Part shown: piece after piece, positions 33,444-43,610 of the stretch
Position numbering within the stretch: position 1 is the first letter of the stretch
How the letters are laid out: every line of letters starts with the position of its first letter
Assembly: GCA_021791615.1 (NCBI GenBank)
Contig: JAJYWG010000183.1
Span: forward strand, 3,532-67,531
DNA: 64,000 nt
Source of the DNA: Actinomycetes bacterium
GTDB lineage: Bacteria > Actinomycetota > Acidimicrobiia > Acidimicrobiales > RAAP-2
Direction of reading: 5' to 3'
Translations under genes and position numbers: made by a program
The notes under the pieces: model-generated
Told to the model about the DNA's origin: nothing
Seen by the model: only the letters and a program-made list of their open reading frames with translations
The model's database searches: none

Positions 33444-34805
33444 CTACTTCGCTCCGTCCCGCTCGCTGCCTTCGCAGGACGCGCTCGAGAGCCCGAGCCG
33501 GGCTGCGTCGACGGCGGGGGCGACCGGACCGACCACGGACAGGGTCCTGGGCGACGCCGCCAGATGCTCGGCGGCACGCCGGACGTCGTCGGGGCTCACC
33601 TCCTCGATGCGCGCGAGGATGCTGTCGATCGTCCTCACCTCGTGGTGGAGCAGGAGCGACGAACCGATCCAGCTCATCCGGGCTCCCGAATCCTCCATCG
33701 AGAGCAGCGCATCGGCGCGGAGGTTGGCTTTCGCCACCTCCATCTCCCTCGAAGTGACACCCTTGTCGGCCAGCAGCTCGATCTCCCCGACACTGATCTT
33801 CAGCACCTCGTCGAGATGCTCTGGAGCCGTCCCGGCCATGATGCACATCGAGCCGGTCTCCTCGAACGGGGTGCGTTCGGACCAGATCGAGTACGCCAGG
33901 CTCCGCTCCTCACGGACCTTCTGGAAGAGCCGGCTCGACAGACCACCACCGAGCACGTGGTTCAGCACCGAGAGCGCCCACCGCTCCTCGTCGAAGCGCG
34001 AGACCGACCGGCTCCCGATCACCACGTGCACCTGCTCGGTCTCACGGTGCTGCACCACCAAGGGCACGGGGGGGTCGACCGGTGCCGTCCTCTGCGGGGG
34101 GTGCCCTCCGCTCCAGTTCTCGAAACGAGCCTCAAGGGCTTCGGACACCGCCTCGTGTGAGCAGTCTCCGGCCACCGACACGACGATGTTCCCCGGCCGG
34201 TAGTGCTCGTCGAAGAACTGCCGGATGTCGTCACAGGTGATGGCCTCCACGCTCGAAGTCGACCCGAGCGTGTCACGTCCGAGGCCGTGCCCGGGGAACA
34301 GCGCGGCGTTCCACTGCTCGACCGACTGGTCCGACGGCTCGTCGGCATGCATGAGGATCTCGTCGAAGATCACTCTGCGCTCGGCCGCCACGTCGGTCTC
34401 GGTCAGCGCCGGCCGGCACATGATGTCGCTCAAGATGTCCAGGCCGAGCGGGAGGTCCCCGGCCAGGAGCCGCACGTGGAAATGGGTGTACTCCTTGGCG
34501 GTGTACGCGTTGCAGTCCCCACCGACTTCGTCGAGCGACTCTGCGATTGCCGCGGCTGAGCGCTGCTCGGTCCCTTTGAACAAGAGGTGCTCGAGGAAGT
34601 GCGATGCGCCCCCGAGCTCGACCGGCTCGTCACGCGAGCCGGTGCCCACCCAGAACCCCAGCGCCGCCGACCGCACGTAGGGCATCACCTCGCTCACCAG
34701 GAGGATCCCGCAGGAGAGGCGCTCGGTGCGCACCTCGCCGGCCACCGGCGATCGGGTCGACGCCGGCTGGATCAACGGGGGCCGGATCGATGCCTGCCGG
34801 GTCAA
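33444..34805 (-). CDS. M16-family zinc peptidase (PepR/mitochondrial processing peptidase-like)
   Basis: This 453-residue protein has the inverted zinc motif HFLEHLLFKGT (His-x-x-Glu-His). The distal Glu is in AAERRVIFDEILMHADEP. A second, catalytically silent M16 half begins near PVPLVVQHRETEQVHVVIGS and includes GLSSRLFQKVREERSLAYS. It follows pnp directly (ATGA overlap at 34802-34805), the conserved actinobacterial and Bacillus (YmxG/MlpA) position. The role is uncertain: a processing or regulatory protease. The N-terminal 25 residues contain near-repeats of Pro-x-Ser-Thr-Arg and are coded within a stretch of GATCG-rich sequence. Confidence 0.93.
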   Translation of the reverse strand: MTRQASIRPPLIQPASTRSPVAGEVRTERLSCGILLVSEVMPYVRSAALGFWVGTGSRDEPVELGGASHFLEHLLFKGTEQRSAAAIAESLDEVGGDCNAYTAKEYTHFHVRLLAGDLPLGLDILSDIMCRPALTETDVAAERRVIFDEILMHADEPSDQSVEQWNAALFPGHGLGRDTLGSTSSVEAITCDDIRQFFDEHYRPGNIVVSVAGDCSHEAVSEALEARFENWSGGHPPQRTAPVDPPVPLVVQHRETEQVHVVIGSRSVSRFDEERWALSVLNHVLGGGLSSRLFQKVREERSLAYSIWSERTPFEETGSMCIMAGTAPEHLDEVLKISVGEIELLADKGVTSREMEVAKANLRADALLSMEDSGARMSWIGSSLLLHHEVRTIDSILARIEEVSPDDVRRAAEHLAASPRTLSVVGPVAPAVDAARLGLSSASCEGSERDGAK

Positions 34806-37297
34806 CGGCGCCGGGATCGGTGCCGGGATCGCCGGCTGTCGCCATCCTCCCCGCTGCGCCCGGTGGCGTCTGCCCCGCTGGCAGCAGGTCCCAGGTCGCC
34901 AAGCTCGGCCTCGAGCTCGGCCTCGAACATGTCCTCGAAGGATGCGACCCGGGCGTCGGGGCCGCTCGACGCCGAGGAGCGCTCACCTTGACCACCGCCA
35001 CCGGCGCGGGGTTCACGAGGCTCCGAGCGGCGGCCGCCATCCCGGCCGCCGGCAGCCGAGCGATCCCGTTCGGGCGGCCGGGAACCGGATCCCTCCCCGC
35101 CCCCCGGAGGTGCGGCTGCGAGTGAGAGCGATACCTTGCCCTGCGGGTCGATGTCGTCCACTCGGACTTCGATCGCCTCGCCCAGGGTGAGGACGTCTTC
35201 CACTTGGTTGACCCGCTTGCCTCCCGCCAGCATCGAGAGCTTCGAGATGTGCAGGAGGCCGTCCCTCCCCGGCAGGACGTTCACGAACGCCCCGAACTTC
35301 GTGAGGTTCACGACGCGGCCGGAGTACACGGCACCTACATCGGCCGTCGGAGGATCGAGGATCAACGAGATCCGGCGGCGGGCCTCCTCGACAGCGCTTG
35401 AGTCCTTTGCCCCGATGGTCACCGTGCCGACCATGCCATCGTCGTCGACGGCGATATCCGCGCCGGTCTCCTGCTGGAGCGTGTTGATGACCTTCCCCTT
35501 CGGACCGATCACCTCCCCGATCTTGTCGATCGGGATCTCGATCGAGACGATCTTGGGCGCGGTCGCCGCCACTTCGGATCGCGGCTCGGCAATGGCCGCC
35601 CGCATCACCTCGAGGATCTTGAGCCTTGCCTCTTTCGCCTGGAGGAGCGCCCGGCTCAGCACCTCGGCCGGCAGCCCGTCGATCTTGGTGTCAAGCTGGA
35701 GAGCGGTCACCGCGTCGGCCGTCCCGGCCACCTTGAAGTCCATGTCGCCGAACGCGTCCTCGGCACCGAGGATGTCGGTCAGCGTCACGTAGGTGCCGCC
35801 GTCGTAGACCAGCCCCATGGCGATGCCGGCGACCGGCGCCTTGATCGGCACACCGGCTGCCATCAGCGAGAGGGTCGATCCGCACACCGATGCCATCGAG
35901 GTCGAGCCGTTCGATGCCAGCACATCGGACACCACTCGCAGCGCGTAGGGGAACTCCTCCTGGCTGGGGACAACCGGGAGCAGCGCCCGTTCTGCCAGGA
36001 GGCCGTGGCCGATCTCCCGGCGCTTTGGTCCTCTCATGAAACCGGTCTCGCCGGTCGAGAACGGCGGGAAGTTGTAGTGGTGCATGTACCGCTTGGAGTC
36101 GTCGGGGCTGATCGTGTCGAGCATCTGGTCCATGCGAGGCATGCCCAGGGTCGTGACGTTGAGCACTTGGGTCTCACCCCGTTCGAAGAGGGCCGAACCG
36201 TGAGCCGTGGGGAGCAGGTCGACCTCGGCTGACAGGGGGCGGATGTCGGAAGTCCCGCGCCCGTCGATGCGAACTCCCTCTGAGACGATCCGACTCCGAA
36301 CGAGCTTCTTGGTGAGTGCGCGCAGCGCCGCCTTGACCTCGGCGGCGCGCTCGGGGAATTCGGGCTCAAGCTCGTTCATGACCGCTGCCGTGACCTCGCT
36401 TGTCGCCCGGGACCGCTCGGTCTTGTCGGCGATCGCATTGACCTGTGCCAGCCGTTCGCGAGCGACATCCTGGACTCGGGCCCACACGTCGTCCTCGTAG
36501 TCGGCGAAGATCGGAAGGGCGATGACCGGCAGAGCCCCGCGCTGCGCGATCACGGCGGCGACCAGGTCCCGCTGGAGATTGATCGATTCGCGGATCCACG
36601 TTTTGGCCGCCTCGAGACCCTCGGTCAGGACCTCCTCGGTGACCTTGGGCGCACCCGCCTCGTAGTACTTCCACGACCTCTCGGTCCCGCCCGCTTCGAC
36701 CATCATGATGGCGATCTCGGCCGCCGCGTCCTCCCCGAGCGCGCGACCCGCCACGACCAGCTCGAAGGTCGACTCGTCCCCCTCTTGGTACGTCGGATGG
36801 GGGATCCACGATCCATCGGTGCCATAGGCGATCCGCACCGCGCCGATCGGGCCATCGAAGGGGATGCCCGACAGCATGAGCGCAGCAGACGCCGCGTTGA
36901 TCGCCAGGACGTCGTGGGGGTTCTCCTGGTCGGCACCGAAGATCGTGCCGACGATGTGGACCTCGTTGCGAAAACCCTTGGGGAACGATGGCCGCAACGG
37001 ACGGTCGATGAGCCGGCAGGTCAAGATGGCCTGGTCCGACGCTTTGCCCTCACGGCGGAAGAACGAGCCGGGGATCTTGCCTGCGGCGTAGGCCCGTTCT
37101 TCGATGTCGACGGTGAGCGGGAAGAAGTCAGCCCCTTCGCGGACGGAACGGGACGCGGTGGCCGTCGCGAGCAGGACCGTGTCTCCGATCCGAGCCAGGA
37201 CTGCCCCGTCGGCCAGCTTCGCCAGCTTGCCGGTCTCGAAGGTAAGGGTGCGATCGGTCCCGGTAATGGGCGCCGACACGATGATGGCGTCAGCCAT
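34802..37297 (-). CDS. pnp: Polyribonucleotide nucleotidyltransferase
   Basis: This 831-residue PNPase has two RNase PH domains (first ILTCRLIDRPLRPSFPKGF; second FERGETQVLNVTTLGMPRM, with HHYNFPPFSTGETGFMRGP). A KH domain follows (ISIEIPIDKIGEVIGPKGKVIN), then an S1 domain (VYSGRVVNLTKFGAFVNVLPG). The C-terminal about 90 residues after the S1 domain are Gly/Arg/Glu-rich (RSAAGGRDGGRRSEPREPRA) and end in a basic cluster, a tail seen in actinobacterial enzymes. It degrades RNA 3' to 5' using phosphate. It is about 195 bases downstream of rpsO, with a hairpin between. Confidence 0.97.
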   Translation of the reverse strand: MADAIIVSAPITGTDRTLTFETGKLAKLADGAVLARIGDTVLLATATASRSVREGADFFPLTVDIEERAYAAGKIPGSFFRREGKASDQAILTCRLIDRPLRPSFPKGFRNEVHIVGTIFGADQENPHDVLAINAASAALMLSGIPFDGPIGAVRIAYGTDGSWIPHPTYQEGDESTFELVVAGRALGEDAAAEIAIMMVEAGGTERSWKYYEAGAPKVTEEVLTEGLEAAKTWIRESINLQRDLVAAVIAQRGALPVIALPIFADYEDDVWARVQDVARERLAQVNAIADKTERSRATSEVTAAVMNELEPEFPERAAEVKAALRALTKKLVRSRIVSEGVRIDGRGTSDIRPLSAEVDLLPTAHGSALFERGETQVLNVTTLGMPRMDQMLDTISPDDSKRYMHHYNFPPFSTGETGFMRGPKRREIGHGLLAERALLPVVPSQEEFPYALRVVSDVLASNGSTSMASVCGSTLSLMAAGVPIKAPVAGIAMGLVYDGGTYVTLTDILGAEDAFGDMDFKVAGTADAVTALQLDTKIDGLPAEVLSRALLQAKEARLKILEVMRAAIAEPRSEVAATAPKIVSIEIPIDKIGEVIGPKGKVINTLQQETGADIAVDDDGMVGTVTIGAKDSSAVEEARRRISLILDPPTADVGAVYSGRVVNLTKFGAFVNVLPGRDGLLHISKLSMLAGGKRVNQVEDVLTLGEAIEVRVDDIDPQGKVSLSLAAAPPGGGEGSGSRPPERDRSAAGGRDGGRRSEPREPRAGGGGQGERSSASSGPDARVASFEDMFEAELEAELGDLGPAASGADATGRSGEDGDSRRSRHRSRRR

Positions 37298-37452
37298 GGT
37301 GCTCCTATCTCTTCAGGGGCGCACCACGGCCGGTTCCCAGTCGTCGAACACCTCCGACCAGCGACGACCCGCCTGTGCAGGGGAGTGGGCCGGAGGGAGG
37401 GGATCGGCGACTGGCAGCCGACGGCTCGGCGTGCCCGCCTTTCTTTGTACGT

Positions 37453-37476
37453 CCGCCCGGCCTCAAGGCCGGGCGG
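37453..37476 (-). promoter_or_regulatory. Strong rpsO-pnp intergenic hairpin
   Basis: Just after the rpsO stop, CCGCCCGGCC and GGCCGGGCGG form a perfect 10-bp stem with a TTGA loop (minus strand). No T-run follows. A structured rpsO-pnp spacer that is cut by RNase III and limits pnp expression is known in Enterobacteria. Here the hairpin may be a processing site or a partial terminator. Confidence 0.6.
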
Positions 37477-37492
37477 CAGAGCTCGTGCTCGT

Positions 37493-37762
37493 TCATCGAG
37501 TGGTGGATACGCGGATTCCCAGGCGGGAGGTGATGCTCCGGTACCGCTCCACGTCGTTCTTTCGGACGTAGTCCAGCAGACGGCGGCGCCTGCCGATCAG
37601 CTTCATCAGGCCCCGCCGGGTGTGATGATCGCCCTTGTGCACCTTCAGGTGCTCGGTGAGATGGGTGATCCGCTCGGTGAGCAACGCGATCTGCACCTCG
37701 GGAGACCCGGTATCGGACTCGTGGAGGCGATAGCTGGCAATCGTGGCCTCTTTCTCGGGCAT
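37493..37762 (-). CDS. rpsO: 30S ribosomal protein S15
   Basis: This 89-residue protein has the S15 signature ([58 protein letters not shown]). The start is ATG 37762 ([10 protein letters not shown]). The long upstream frame has no ribosomal features. It binds 16S rRNA early in 30S assembly. It lies between ribF, 244 bases upstream, and pnp. The upstream gap presumably holds its promoter, though I saw no strong -10/-35 pair there. Confidence 0.96.
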   Translation of the reverse strand: MPEKEATIASYRLHESDTGSPEVQIALLTERITHLTEHLKVHKGDHHTRRGLMKLIGRRRRLLDYVRKNDVERYRSITSRLGIRVSTTR

Positions 37763-38006
37763 GTGCAGGGCGACCTCGGTGCTCTCCAGCGTAGGGGGAC
37801 GGTGTCGAGCACCACCTTTCGGTGCTCGCCGGCTGCCGGATCCACGACGGCCTACGGCCCCGTGCACGGCTTCCGACCCGGTGTGATCGAGTGCCATGGT
37901 AGCAGACGTCTGGACGAAACGCCGGTCGAGCGGGGTCCGATGCACTTGAGGCGGCCCGAGCCTCCGGCCACCACCGCCCGGCCTGGCACACGCCGGCGCG
38001 ATCGGA

Positions 38007-38999
38007 TCACCCGCCTTTCGGGTCAGGATGGCCCGCTCGCCGGTCCGGACCCGGTGCTCGGGAGAGGAGGCGGTCGACCTGCGCCACGTCCCGGGCCATC
38101 TGGTCGACGAGATCTTCGATCCGCTCGAAACGCCGCTCGTCGCGGAGACGGTCCGCGAAAGCCAGCCGGACCCGCTGGCCATAGAGGTCCCCTTGGAAGC
38201 CAAGGATGTGTGCTTCGATCTGGGCCGGTGCGCCACCGTCTGCGGGGTCGTAGAACGTCGGCCGGCGGCCGACCGAGATCGCCGCCGGGCGCGGAAGACC
38301 GTCCGCGCAGGTGCACCAGCCGGCGTAGATGCCGACGCCGGGAACGGCGATCTCCGAAGGTACCGCGACGTTCGCCGTGGGAAATCCGAGCAGGCTCCCG
38401 CCGCGCCCGTCGCCTTTCACCACCGGGCCCCGCACCTCGTGCACATGCCCCAAGAGCGCTGCCGCCTCGGCCACCCGGCCCTCGGCCACGAGGCCCCGAA
38501 TGCGGGTCGACGAGACGGGGGTACCGCCTTCAGCAGTCAATTCCACGCCGTCGACCTCGAATCCGTAGCGATGGCCCATGCTGCGGAGCAGTCCGACGTC
38601 GCCCATCCGACGGTGGCCGAAGTGGAAGTCCCCTCCGACGACCACGACTCGCGCGCCGAGGGTCTCCACCAGCGTCGAGGTCACGAACTGCTCCGCCGGC
38701 TCCTCGGCTCGGGAGGAGTCGAACGCCAGGACCAGCGTGGTGTCAACTCCACATGCCGCCAGCAGCTCGAGCTTCTGCTCGAGGTCGGTGAGGAGGGGTG
38801 GTGCCGACTCTGGCCGCACGACCGCCGCCGGGTGCCGATCGAACGTCACGACGACGCTCTCGACACTGAGCCGGTGAGCGTGCTCGAGCATCCGTTCGAG
38901 CAAACGCCGGTGGCCGAGGTGCACCCCGTCGTACGCCCCGACGGTGACGGCGCTCCCGCCTGCCCGCAGCGCGAAGTCGCCGGACCCGGTGACCTGCAT
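38007..38999 (-). CDS. ribF: Bifunctional riboflavin kinase / FAD synthetase
   Basis: This 330-residue protein has the FAD synthetase nucleotidyltransferase part [52 protein letters not shown] and [13 protein letters not shown], then the riboflavin kinase part [19 protein letters not shown] and [10 protein letters not shown]. It makes FMN and then FAD. The C-terminal 20 residues ([18 protein letters not shown]) are extra. It follows truB by 68 bases, the classic truB-ribF-rpsO order. Confidence 0.96.
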   Translation of the reverse strand: MQVTGSGDFALRAGGSAVTVGAYDGVHLGHRRLLERMLEHAHRLSVESVVVTFDRHPAAVVRPESAPPLLTDLEQKLELLAACGVDTTLVLAFDSSRAEEPAEQFVTSTLVETLGARVVVVGGDFHFGHRRMGDVGLLRSMGHRYGFEVDGVELTAEGGTPVSSTRIRGLVAEGRVAEAAALLGHVHEVRGPVVKGDGRGGSLLGFPTANVAVPSEIAVPGVGIYAGWCTCADGLPRPAAISVGRRPTFYDPADGGAPAQIEAHILGFQGDLYGQRVRLAFADRLRDERRFERIEDLVDQMARDVAQVDRLLSRAPGPDRRAGHPDPKGG

Positions 39000-39067
39000 C
39001 AGGGCTTCTCCTGCCTCTTCGCGCTACGAATGGTGTGATCGCGCACGGTTCGAACGTTAGACGCCGG

Positions 39068-39964
39068 TCAGCGTGCCGCCAGCACGACCGACGGGCGGAT
39101 GCGATCGGTGCCAGTGGCCTCGTAGACGGCGAGGAGGCGGGCGCTCCCGTCCACCAGCGCCCACGGACCGTCGCCGGTCGCTCCGAGAGGCACACGGTCG
39201 AGGGGAAGACCGCGCGCGATCAGGTCGACGATCTCCGGCTTCACCTCCACCGGCGCGAGGTGGCGCAGTGCGTCCAGGGGCACGCGGACGGACCCGGGCC
39301 CGACGGCCGAGACCGGGCAGGCATCGTCGACGGTGAACTGACCGACTTCGACGCGTCGCAGGTTCTCGACATGGGCACCTCCGCCCAGCGCGACGCCGAG
39401 ATCCGCCGCGAGGACGCGCACGTACGTCCCTGACGAGCAGGTCACTTCCATGGAGAACACCCCGCTGCGGGGCCCTGGATCGAGTGAGAGGCGATGGATG
39501 GTCACCGGCCGAGCTCGCCGTTCGACTTCGATGCCCCGACGGGCGAGCGCGTGGAGACGCTGGCCACCGACCTTCACGGCCGAGACCATCGGCGGGGTCT
39601 GGAGGATCTCCCCCACGAACGAGGCCGCCGCAGCCCGCACGTCGTCAAGGGTGACCGAGCTCATGTCCCAAGAGCCGACGACGTCTCCGGAGGCATCGAG
39701 CGTCGTCGTCGCTTCCCCGAGCACCACGTCGGCGACGTAGGTCTTCGGCAGAGGGGTGAGAAAGCGCAGGAGCCGGGTCGTGCGACCGACGCCCACAAGC
39801 AGCACTCCGGTGGCGTCTGGGTCGAGGGTGCCGGCATGGCCGACGCGCTTGGTGCCGAGAGCCTTGCGCACCCGAGCCACTACGTCGTGGGAGGTCCATC
39901 CTGCCTCCTTGTCCACGACAACCAGACCTGTCAACCCGGGGGTGGCCGCGTCCGACGCGCTCAC
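39068..39964 (-). CDS. truB: tRNA pseudouridine(55) synthase
   Basis: This 298-residue protein has VVDKEAGWTSHDVVARVRK, the catalytic motif GHAGTLDPDATGVLLVGVG (Asp48), YVADVVLGEATTTLD and GTYVRVLAADLG, with a C-terminal PUA-like region. It makes pseudouridine in the T-loop of tRNAs. Its GTG start at 39964 overlaps the rbfA stop by 4 bases. The nrnA/DHH phosphoesterase gene that many bacteria have between rbfA and truB is absent. Confidence 0.96.
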   Translation of the reverse strand: MSASDAATPGLTGLVVVDKEAGWTSHDVVARVRKALGTKRVGHAGTLDPDATGVLLVGVGRTTRLLRFLTPLPKTYVADVVLGEATTTLDASGDVVGSWDMSSVTLDDVRAAAASFVGEILQTPPMVSAVKVGGQRLHALARRGIEVERRARPVTIHRLSLDPGPRSGVFSMEVTCSSGTYVRVLAADLGVALGGGAHVENLRRVEVGQFTVDDACPVSAVGPGSVRVPLDALRHLAPVEVKPEIVDLIARGLPLDRVPLGATGDGPWALVDGSARLLAVYEATGTDRIRPSVVLAAR

Positions 39965-40404
39965 GCGCCACCCCTGGCTGCTCGGGCATCATCGTGGGTG
40001 GGTTCGCCACCTGGAGGGAGGCTCTCCCCTGCACCGGACAAGCGGCGGAGCGCTGCTTCGATCCGCTCTCCGGCGAGGACGGCGGGATCGGCTTCGAAAC
40101 GGAGCTTGGGAGTCCGCTTCATCCGGACCTGGCGTCCCACCTCCCGCTGGAGCTGGGTCCGGTGCTCTTCGAGCGCCTCGACAGCTCCCTCGGCCAATCC
40201 ATCGAGGTACACGGTGGCACCCTGCAGGTCGGCCGCGGTGTCGACCGAGGTGATCGTCACCATGCGGAGTCGCTCGTCGCCGTCGGCAAGCCTCTCGATC
40301 CTTTCAGCGAGGATCTCTCGGAGAAGAGCGTTCACCCGGAGCGACCGGGGATACCCCGCGGCCCCTCCGGCGGAGCGACCCCTACCCTGGCGTCGTGATG
40401 CCAT
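39961..40404 (-). CDS. rbfA: Ribosome-binding factor A
   Basis: This 147-residue KH-fold protein has SLRVNALLREILAERIERL, VTITSVDTAADLQGATVYL, LQREVGRQVRMKRTPKLRFE and AALRRL. The first 20 residues are basic and Gly-rich, and the last 20 (ESLPPGGEPTHDDARAARGG) are unstructured. It aids 16S maturation, especially in the cold. It lies 33 bases after infB and is coupled to truB. Confidence 0.94.
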   Translation of the reverse strand: MASRRQGRGRSAGGAAGYPRSLRVNALLREILAERIERLADGDERLRMVTITSVDTAADLQGATVYLDGLAEGAVEALEEHRTQLQREVGRQVRMKRTPKLRFEADPAVLAGERIEAALRRLSGAGESLPPGGEPTHDDARAARGGA

Positions 40405-40437
40405 GCTGCGCTCCTCGGTGCCTCGACCGACGCGACC

Positions 40438-43248
40438 TCAGGTCCGAGAGAGCTCCCGCTCTTCGAAGGTCTCGATGACGTCGCCTTCCTTCAAGTCCTG
40501 ATAGTCCGACAGTCCGATGCCGCACTCAAACCCGGACTGCACTTCGCGGACGTCGTCCTTGAAGCGACGGAGCGAGGTGATCGACCCCTTCCAGATGACG
40601 ACGCCGTCTCGCAGGAACCTGACTTGCGATCCACGAGAGATCGTTCCCTCCCTGACGTAGCAACCCGCCACTGCTCCCACGCGGGGGATCCGGAAGACTT
40701 GCCGTACTTCGGCTTCGCCCGTCACGACCTCTTCGTACTCAGGCGCCAGGAGGCCGACCATCGCCGCTTCGATGTCCTCGAGAAGCTTGTAGATGACTTC
40801 GTAGGTCCTGATCTCCACACCGCTCGAGGAGGCCATCTCCCGCGCCCGTCGATCGGGACGGACGTTGAAGCCGATGATGGTGGCATTCGACGCCTTGGCC
40901 AGCTGCACGTCGTTCTCGGTGATTCCTCCGACGCCTCGATGGACGAAGCTGAGCTTGACGTCCTCACGCTCGAGCTTGCGCAGGCTCTCGACCACCGCTT
41001 CGAGGGAACCTTGCACGTCGGTCTTCACGACGAGGTTCAGCGTGGCTGTCTCACCTCGCCGAATCTGCTCGAAGAGGTCCTCGAGCTTGGCACCGGCGGT
41101 CGCCGACGCCACCGGCAGGTGCCCAGACAGGCGAAATCGTTGGGATCGGGCTTCGCCGAGGGTACGGGCCGTCGCCGGGTCCCGGGCGACCCGGAGCTCG
41201 TCGCCGGCTCGAGGAGGCTCGGAGAGCCCGAGCACCTGGACCGGCGTCGAAGGCGGCGCTTCTTTGACCTGCTCACCACGATCGTCCACCAACGCTTTCA
41301 CCTTGCCCCAGGCGGCACCGGCCACCACCGGGTCGCCGACTCGGAGCGTCCCGCTCTCGACGATCACCGTGGCCACCGGTCCGCGGCCGTCTTCGAGGTT
41401 CGCCTCCAGTACGGTGCCCCTCGCTCGGCCTTCCGGGCTCGCGCGGAGCTCTTCGAGCTCGGCGACGAGAATGATCTGCTCCAAGAGGTCGTCGATGCCG
41501 GTCCCCACCAGCGCGGACACCTCGACGGTGATGGTGTCGCCACCCCAGGCTTCGGGCACCAGGCCGCGTTCGGAGAGCTGCTGGAGCACTCGTTCGGGAT
41601 TCGCGTCCTCTCGGTCGATCTTGTTGACGGCGACGACGATCGGGACGTCAGCCGCGTTGGCGTGGTCGATCGCCTCGATCGTCTGAGGCATCACGCCGTC
41701 GTCGGCGGCCACCACCAACACGACGATGTCGGTCACGTCGGCCCCGCGAGCGCGCATGGCCGTAAAGGCAGCGTGACCAGGGGTATCGATAAACGTCACC
41801 GCGTGGCCCTGCCAGCTCACCTGGTATGCCCCGATGTGCTGGGTGATGCCACCCGCCTCTCCGGCGACGACATCGGTCGATCGGATCCTGTCGAGCAGCA
41901 GGGTCTTGCCGTGGTCGACGTGTCCCATGACGGTGACCACCGGCGGCCGCGGGCGCAAGTCGGCTTCGTCGACATCCTCCTCGTCGTCGATCTCGAAGTA
42001 CTTCGCCAGCAGCTCCGCTTCACGCTCTTCGCCGGGATCGACCAGACGGATGTCCACGCCAAGCTCGGCGGCGAACAGCTCGATCATGTCGTCGGTCAGC
42101 GACTGGGTCGCCGTCACCATCTCACCTTGGAGCAGCAGGAACCGCACGACGTCTCCGGCTGATCGGTTCACCTTCGGCCCAAGGTCACGCGCGGTCGACC
42201 CGCGCTCGACGATGACCTCACCTTGAGGAACGGGAGCGGCGGACGGGGTGTACGCCGTGAGCTGGGTCGGCTCCAGCTCCTCCAAGTTGCGACGACGCCT
42301 ACGGGACCGGCGCTGGGGCGGGCGCCGCCCCGGCGCACCACCTCGACCACCCGGGGGACCGCCGCCGACCGGACCGCCGCCTCCAGCGCGGCCGGGGAAT
42401 CCCCCTGATGCACCGGGTCGGGCCGCAAAGCCGCTCGACGAACGCCCGGACGCGCCTGCGCCCGATGGCGGCCTCCCACCGGTCCTCGGCGGATAACTCC
42501 CACCGGAGGGTCGTGGTCGAGGCGAAGTGGACGTCGGTCGCCGCCCACCCATGCCCGGTGGGGGTGGGATGGGGCGACCGCTCGGACCAATCGGGGGGCG
42601 GATCGCAGGGGGCGCGGGCCGCTGCCCCCGGGGGGCCGCCTTCGAAGAAGGGGCCGCCTGAGGCCCAGCGTTGGGTCCCGAGGCAGATCCAGGGGGGGCT
42701 CCGAGGGCGGATCCCGGGTCGGTTCCCAGGTCAGGCTGCGAGGCGGCCGGTGCGGGTACCTCGGGGCTCGCTGGGACCCGGGCCGGACGAGACGCGGCGG
42801 CCGGTGCAGTCGCGGCCGGACGCAAGGGTGAAGCGGGTGGAGGGACGGCGGTTGGGGTCGCGGTCCCTCGACTGCTCACGAGGCGCGATGGCGGCGGAGC
42901 CCCGCCCTCCCTGGCGGTAGCGAGGGCCGGCTCTCCATCCCCCTCGCTGGGCTTCGCGGAAAGGGCCTCGGCCGGCCCCTTGTCCGCCGCTCTGGCCGGG
43001 GACTTGCGAGCCGGAGCCCTGGCCGGAGCCTTGCGGGCAGGAGGCTCGGAGGCCGGCTCCTCGGGCTGGACGGGGCGACGCAGCCCTTCGGCGTCCGCCT
43101 TCCTCCTCACTCGATCTGCCTGGGCATCTTCGATCGAAGAGGAATGGCTCTTCACCCCGATGCCCAGCGACAGGCAGAGGTCGAGTGCCTCTTTGTTCGT
43201 GAGCCCCAGTTCGCGGCCCAGTTCGTAGACGCGGATCTTTTTCGCCAA
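40438..43248 (-). CDS. infB: Translation initiation factor IF-2
   Basis: This 936-residue protein has the N-terminal IF2-N domain ([20 protein letters not shown]) and a long Ala/Pro/Gly-rich linker of about 270 residues with Gly-Gly repeats. A second IF2-N motif ([20 protein letters not shown]) follows, then the G domain ([50 protein letters not shown]) and domains II-IV ending [19 protein letters not shown]. The factor brings fMet-tRNA to the 30S subunit. The linker length is normal for actinobacteria. It is 6 bases after ylxR. Confidence 0.98.
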   Translation of the reverse strand: MAKKIRVYELGRELGLTNKEALDLCLSLGIGVKSHSSSIEDAQADRVRRKADAEGLRRPVQPEEPASEPPARKAPARAPARKSPARAADKGPAEALSAKPSEGDGEPALATAREGGAPPPSRLVSSRGTATPTAVPPPASPLRPAATAPAAASRPARVPASPEVPAPAASQPDLGTDPGSALGAPPGSASGPNAGPQAAPSSKAAPRGQRPAPPAIRPPIGPSGRPIPPPPGMGGRRPTSTSPRPRPSGGSYPPRTGGRPPSGAGASGRSSSGFAARPGASGGFPGRAGGGGPVGGGPPGGRGGAPGRRPPQRRSRRRRRNLEELEPTQLTAYTPSAAPVPQGEVIVERGSTARDLGPKVNRSAGDVVRFLLLQGEMVTATQSLTDDMIELFAAELGVDIRLVDPGEEREAELLAKYFEIDDEEDVDEADLRPRPPVVTVMGHVDHGKTLLLDRIRSTDVVAGEAGGITQHIGAYQVSWQGHAVTFIDTPGHAAFTAMRARGADVTDIVVLVVAADDGVMPQTIEAIDHANAADVPIVVAVNKIDREDANPERVLQQLSERGLVPEAWGGDTITVEVSALVGTGIDDLLEQIILVAELEELRASPEGRARGTVLEANLEDGRGPVATVIVESGTLRVGDPVVAGAAWGKVKALVDDRGEQVKEAPPSTPVQVLGLSEPPRAGDELRVARDPATARTLGEARSQRFRLSGHLPVASATAGAKLEDLFEQIRRGETATLNLVVKTDVQGSLEAVVESLRKLEREDVKLSFVHRGVGGITENDVQLAKASNATIIGFNVRPDRRAREMASSSGVEIRTYEVIYKLLEDIEAAMVGLLAPEYEEVVTGEAEVRQVFRIPRVGAVAGCYVREGTISRGSQVRFLRDGVVIWKGSITSLRRFKDDVREVQSGFECGIGLSDYQDLKEGDVIETFEERELSRT

Positions 43249-43254
43249 CTCGCC

Positions 43255-43599
43255 TCAGTGTCCTTTGGGTGTCCGGCCGCCCTTCGGGCCACCGGGTCCT
43301 CCATCCTCCCACATCACCGACCCGCCCTCTTCCACTCCACGCGCCTCGCGGTAGTAGCCGGAGGCAACCATCCGTCTTCTCAGGTCGTCGATAGCCTCCT
43401 GGGGCACCGGCACGCCGAACGCAGTGGCGAACGCCCGCCTCCGCACGGCGTGATCCCAGCACCGGGGATCACCAGCACACAGCCACGCACCCCGCCCAGG
43501 CAGGTGGCGGCCGATACCGACGGTCCCATCGGCCTGCCGGCACAGGCGAACCAGGCGGTCGGCAGCCTGCGCCCGCCGGCAGCCGATGCACGTGCGCAC
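43255..43599 (-). CDS. ylxR: YlxR-family RNA-binding protein (DUF448)
   Basis: This 114-residue protein starts at GTG 43599 (MRTCIGCRRAQAADRL), with the CIGCR motif and the second motif GRHLPGRGAWLC typical of YlxR. AVRRRAFATAFG follows. The last 25 residues are Gly/Lys-rich. It is found between nusA and infB in many Gram-positive bacteria and is thought to modulate rRNA or RNase P-related processes. It is 11 bases downstream of the nusA stop. Confidence 0.92.
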   Translation of the reverse strand: MRTCIGCRRAQAADRLVRLCRQADGTVGIGRHLPGRGAWLCAGDPRCWDHAVRRRAFATAFGVPVPQEAIDDLRRRMVASGYYREARGVEEGGSVMWEDGGPGGPKGGRTPKGH

Positions 43600-43610
43600 C
43601 GGGTCGCCTG

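Noticed and set aside
36785..38791. 668-codon plus-strand open frame
   Set aside because: It is antisense to pnp, rpsO and ribF, with no recognisable protein signature.
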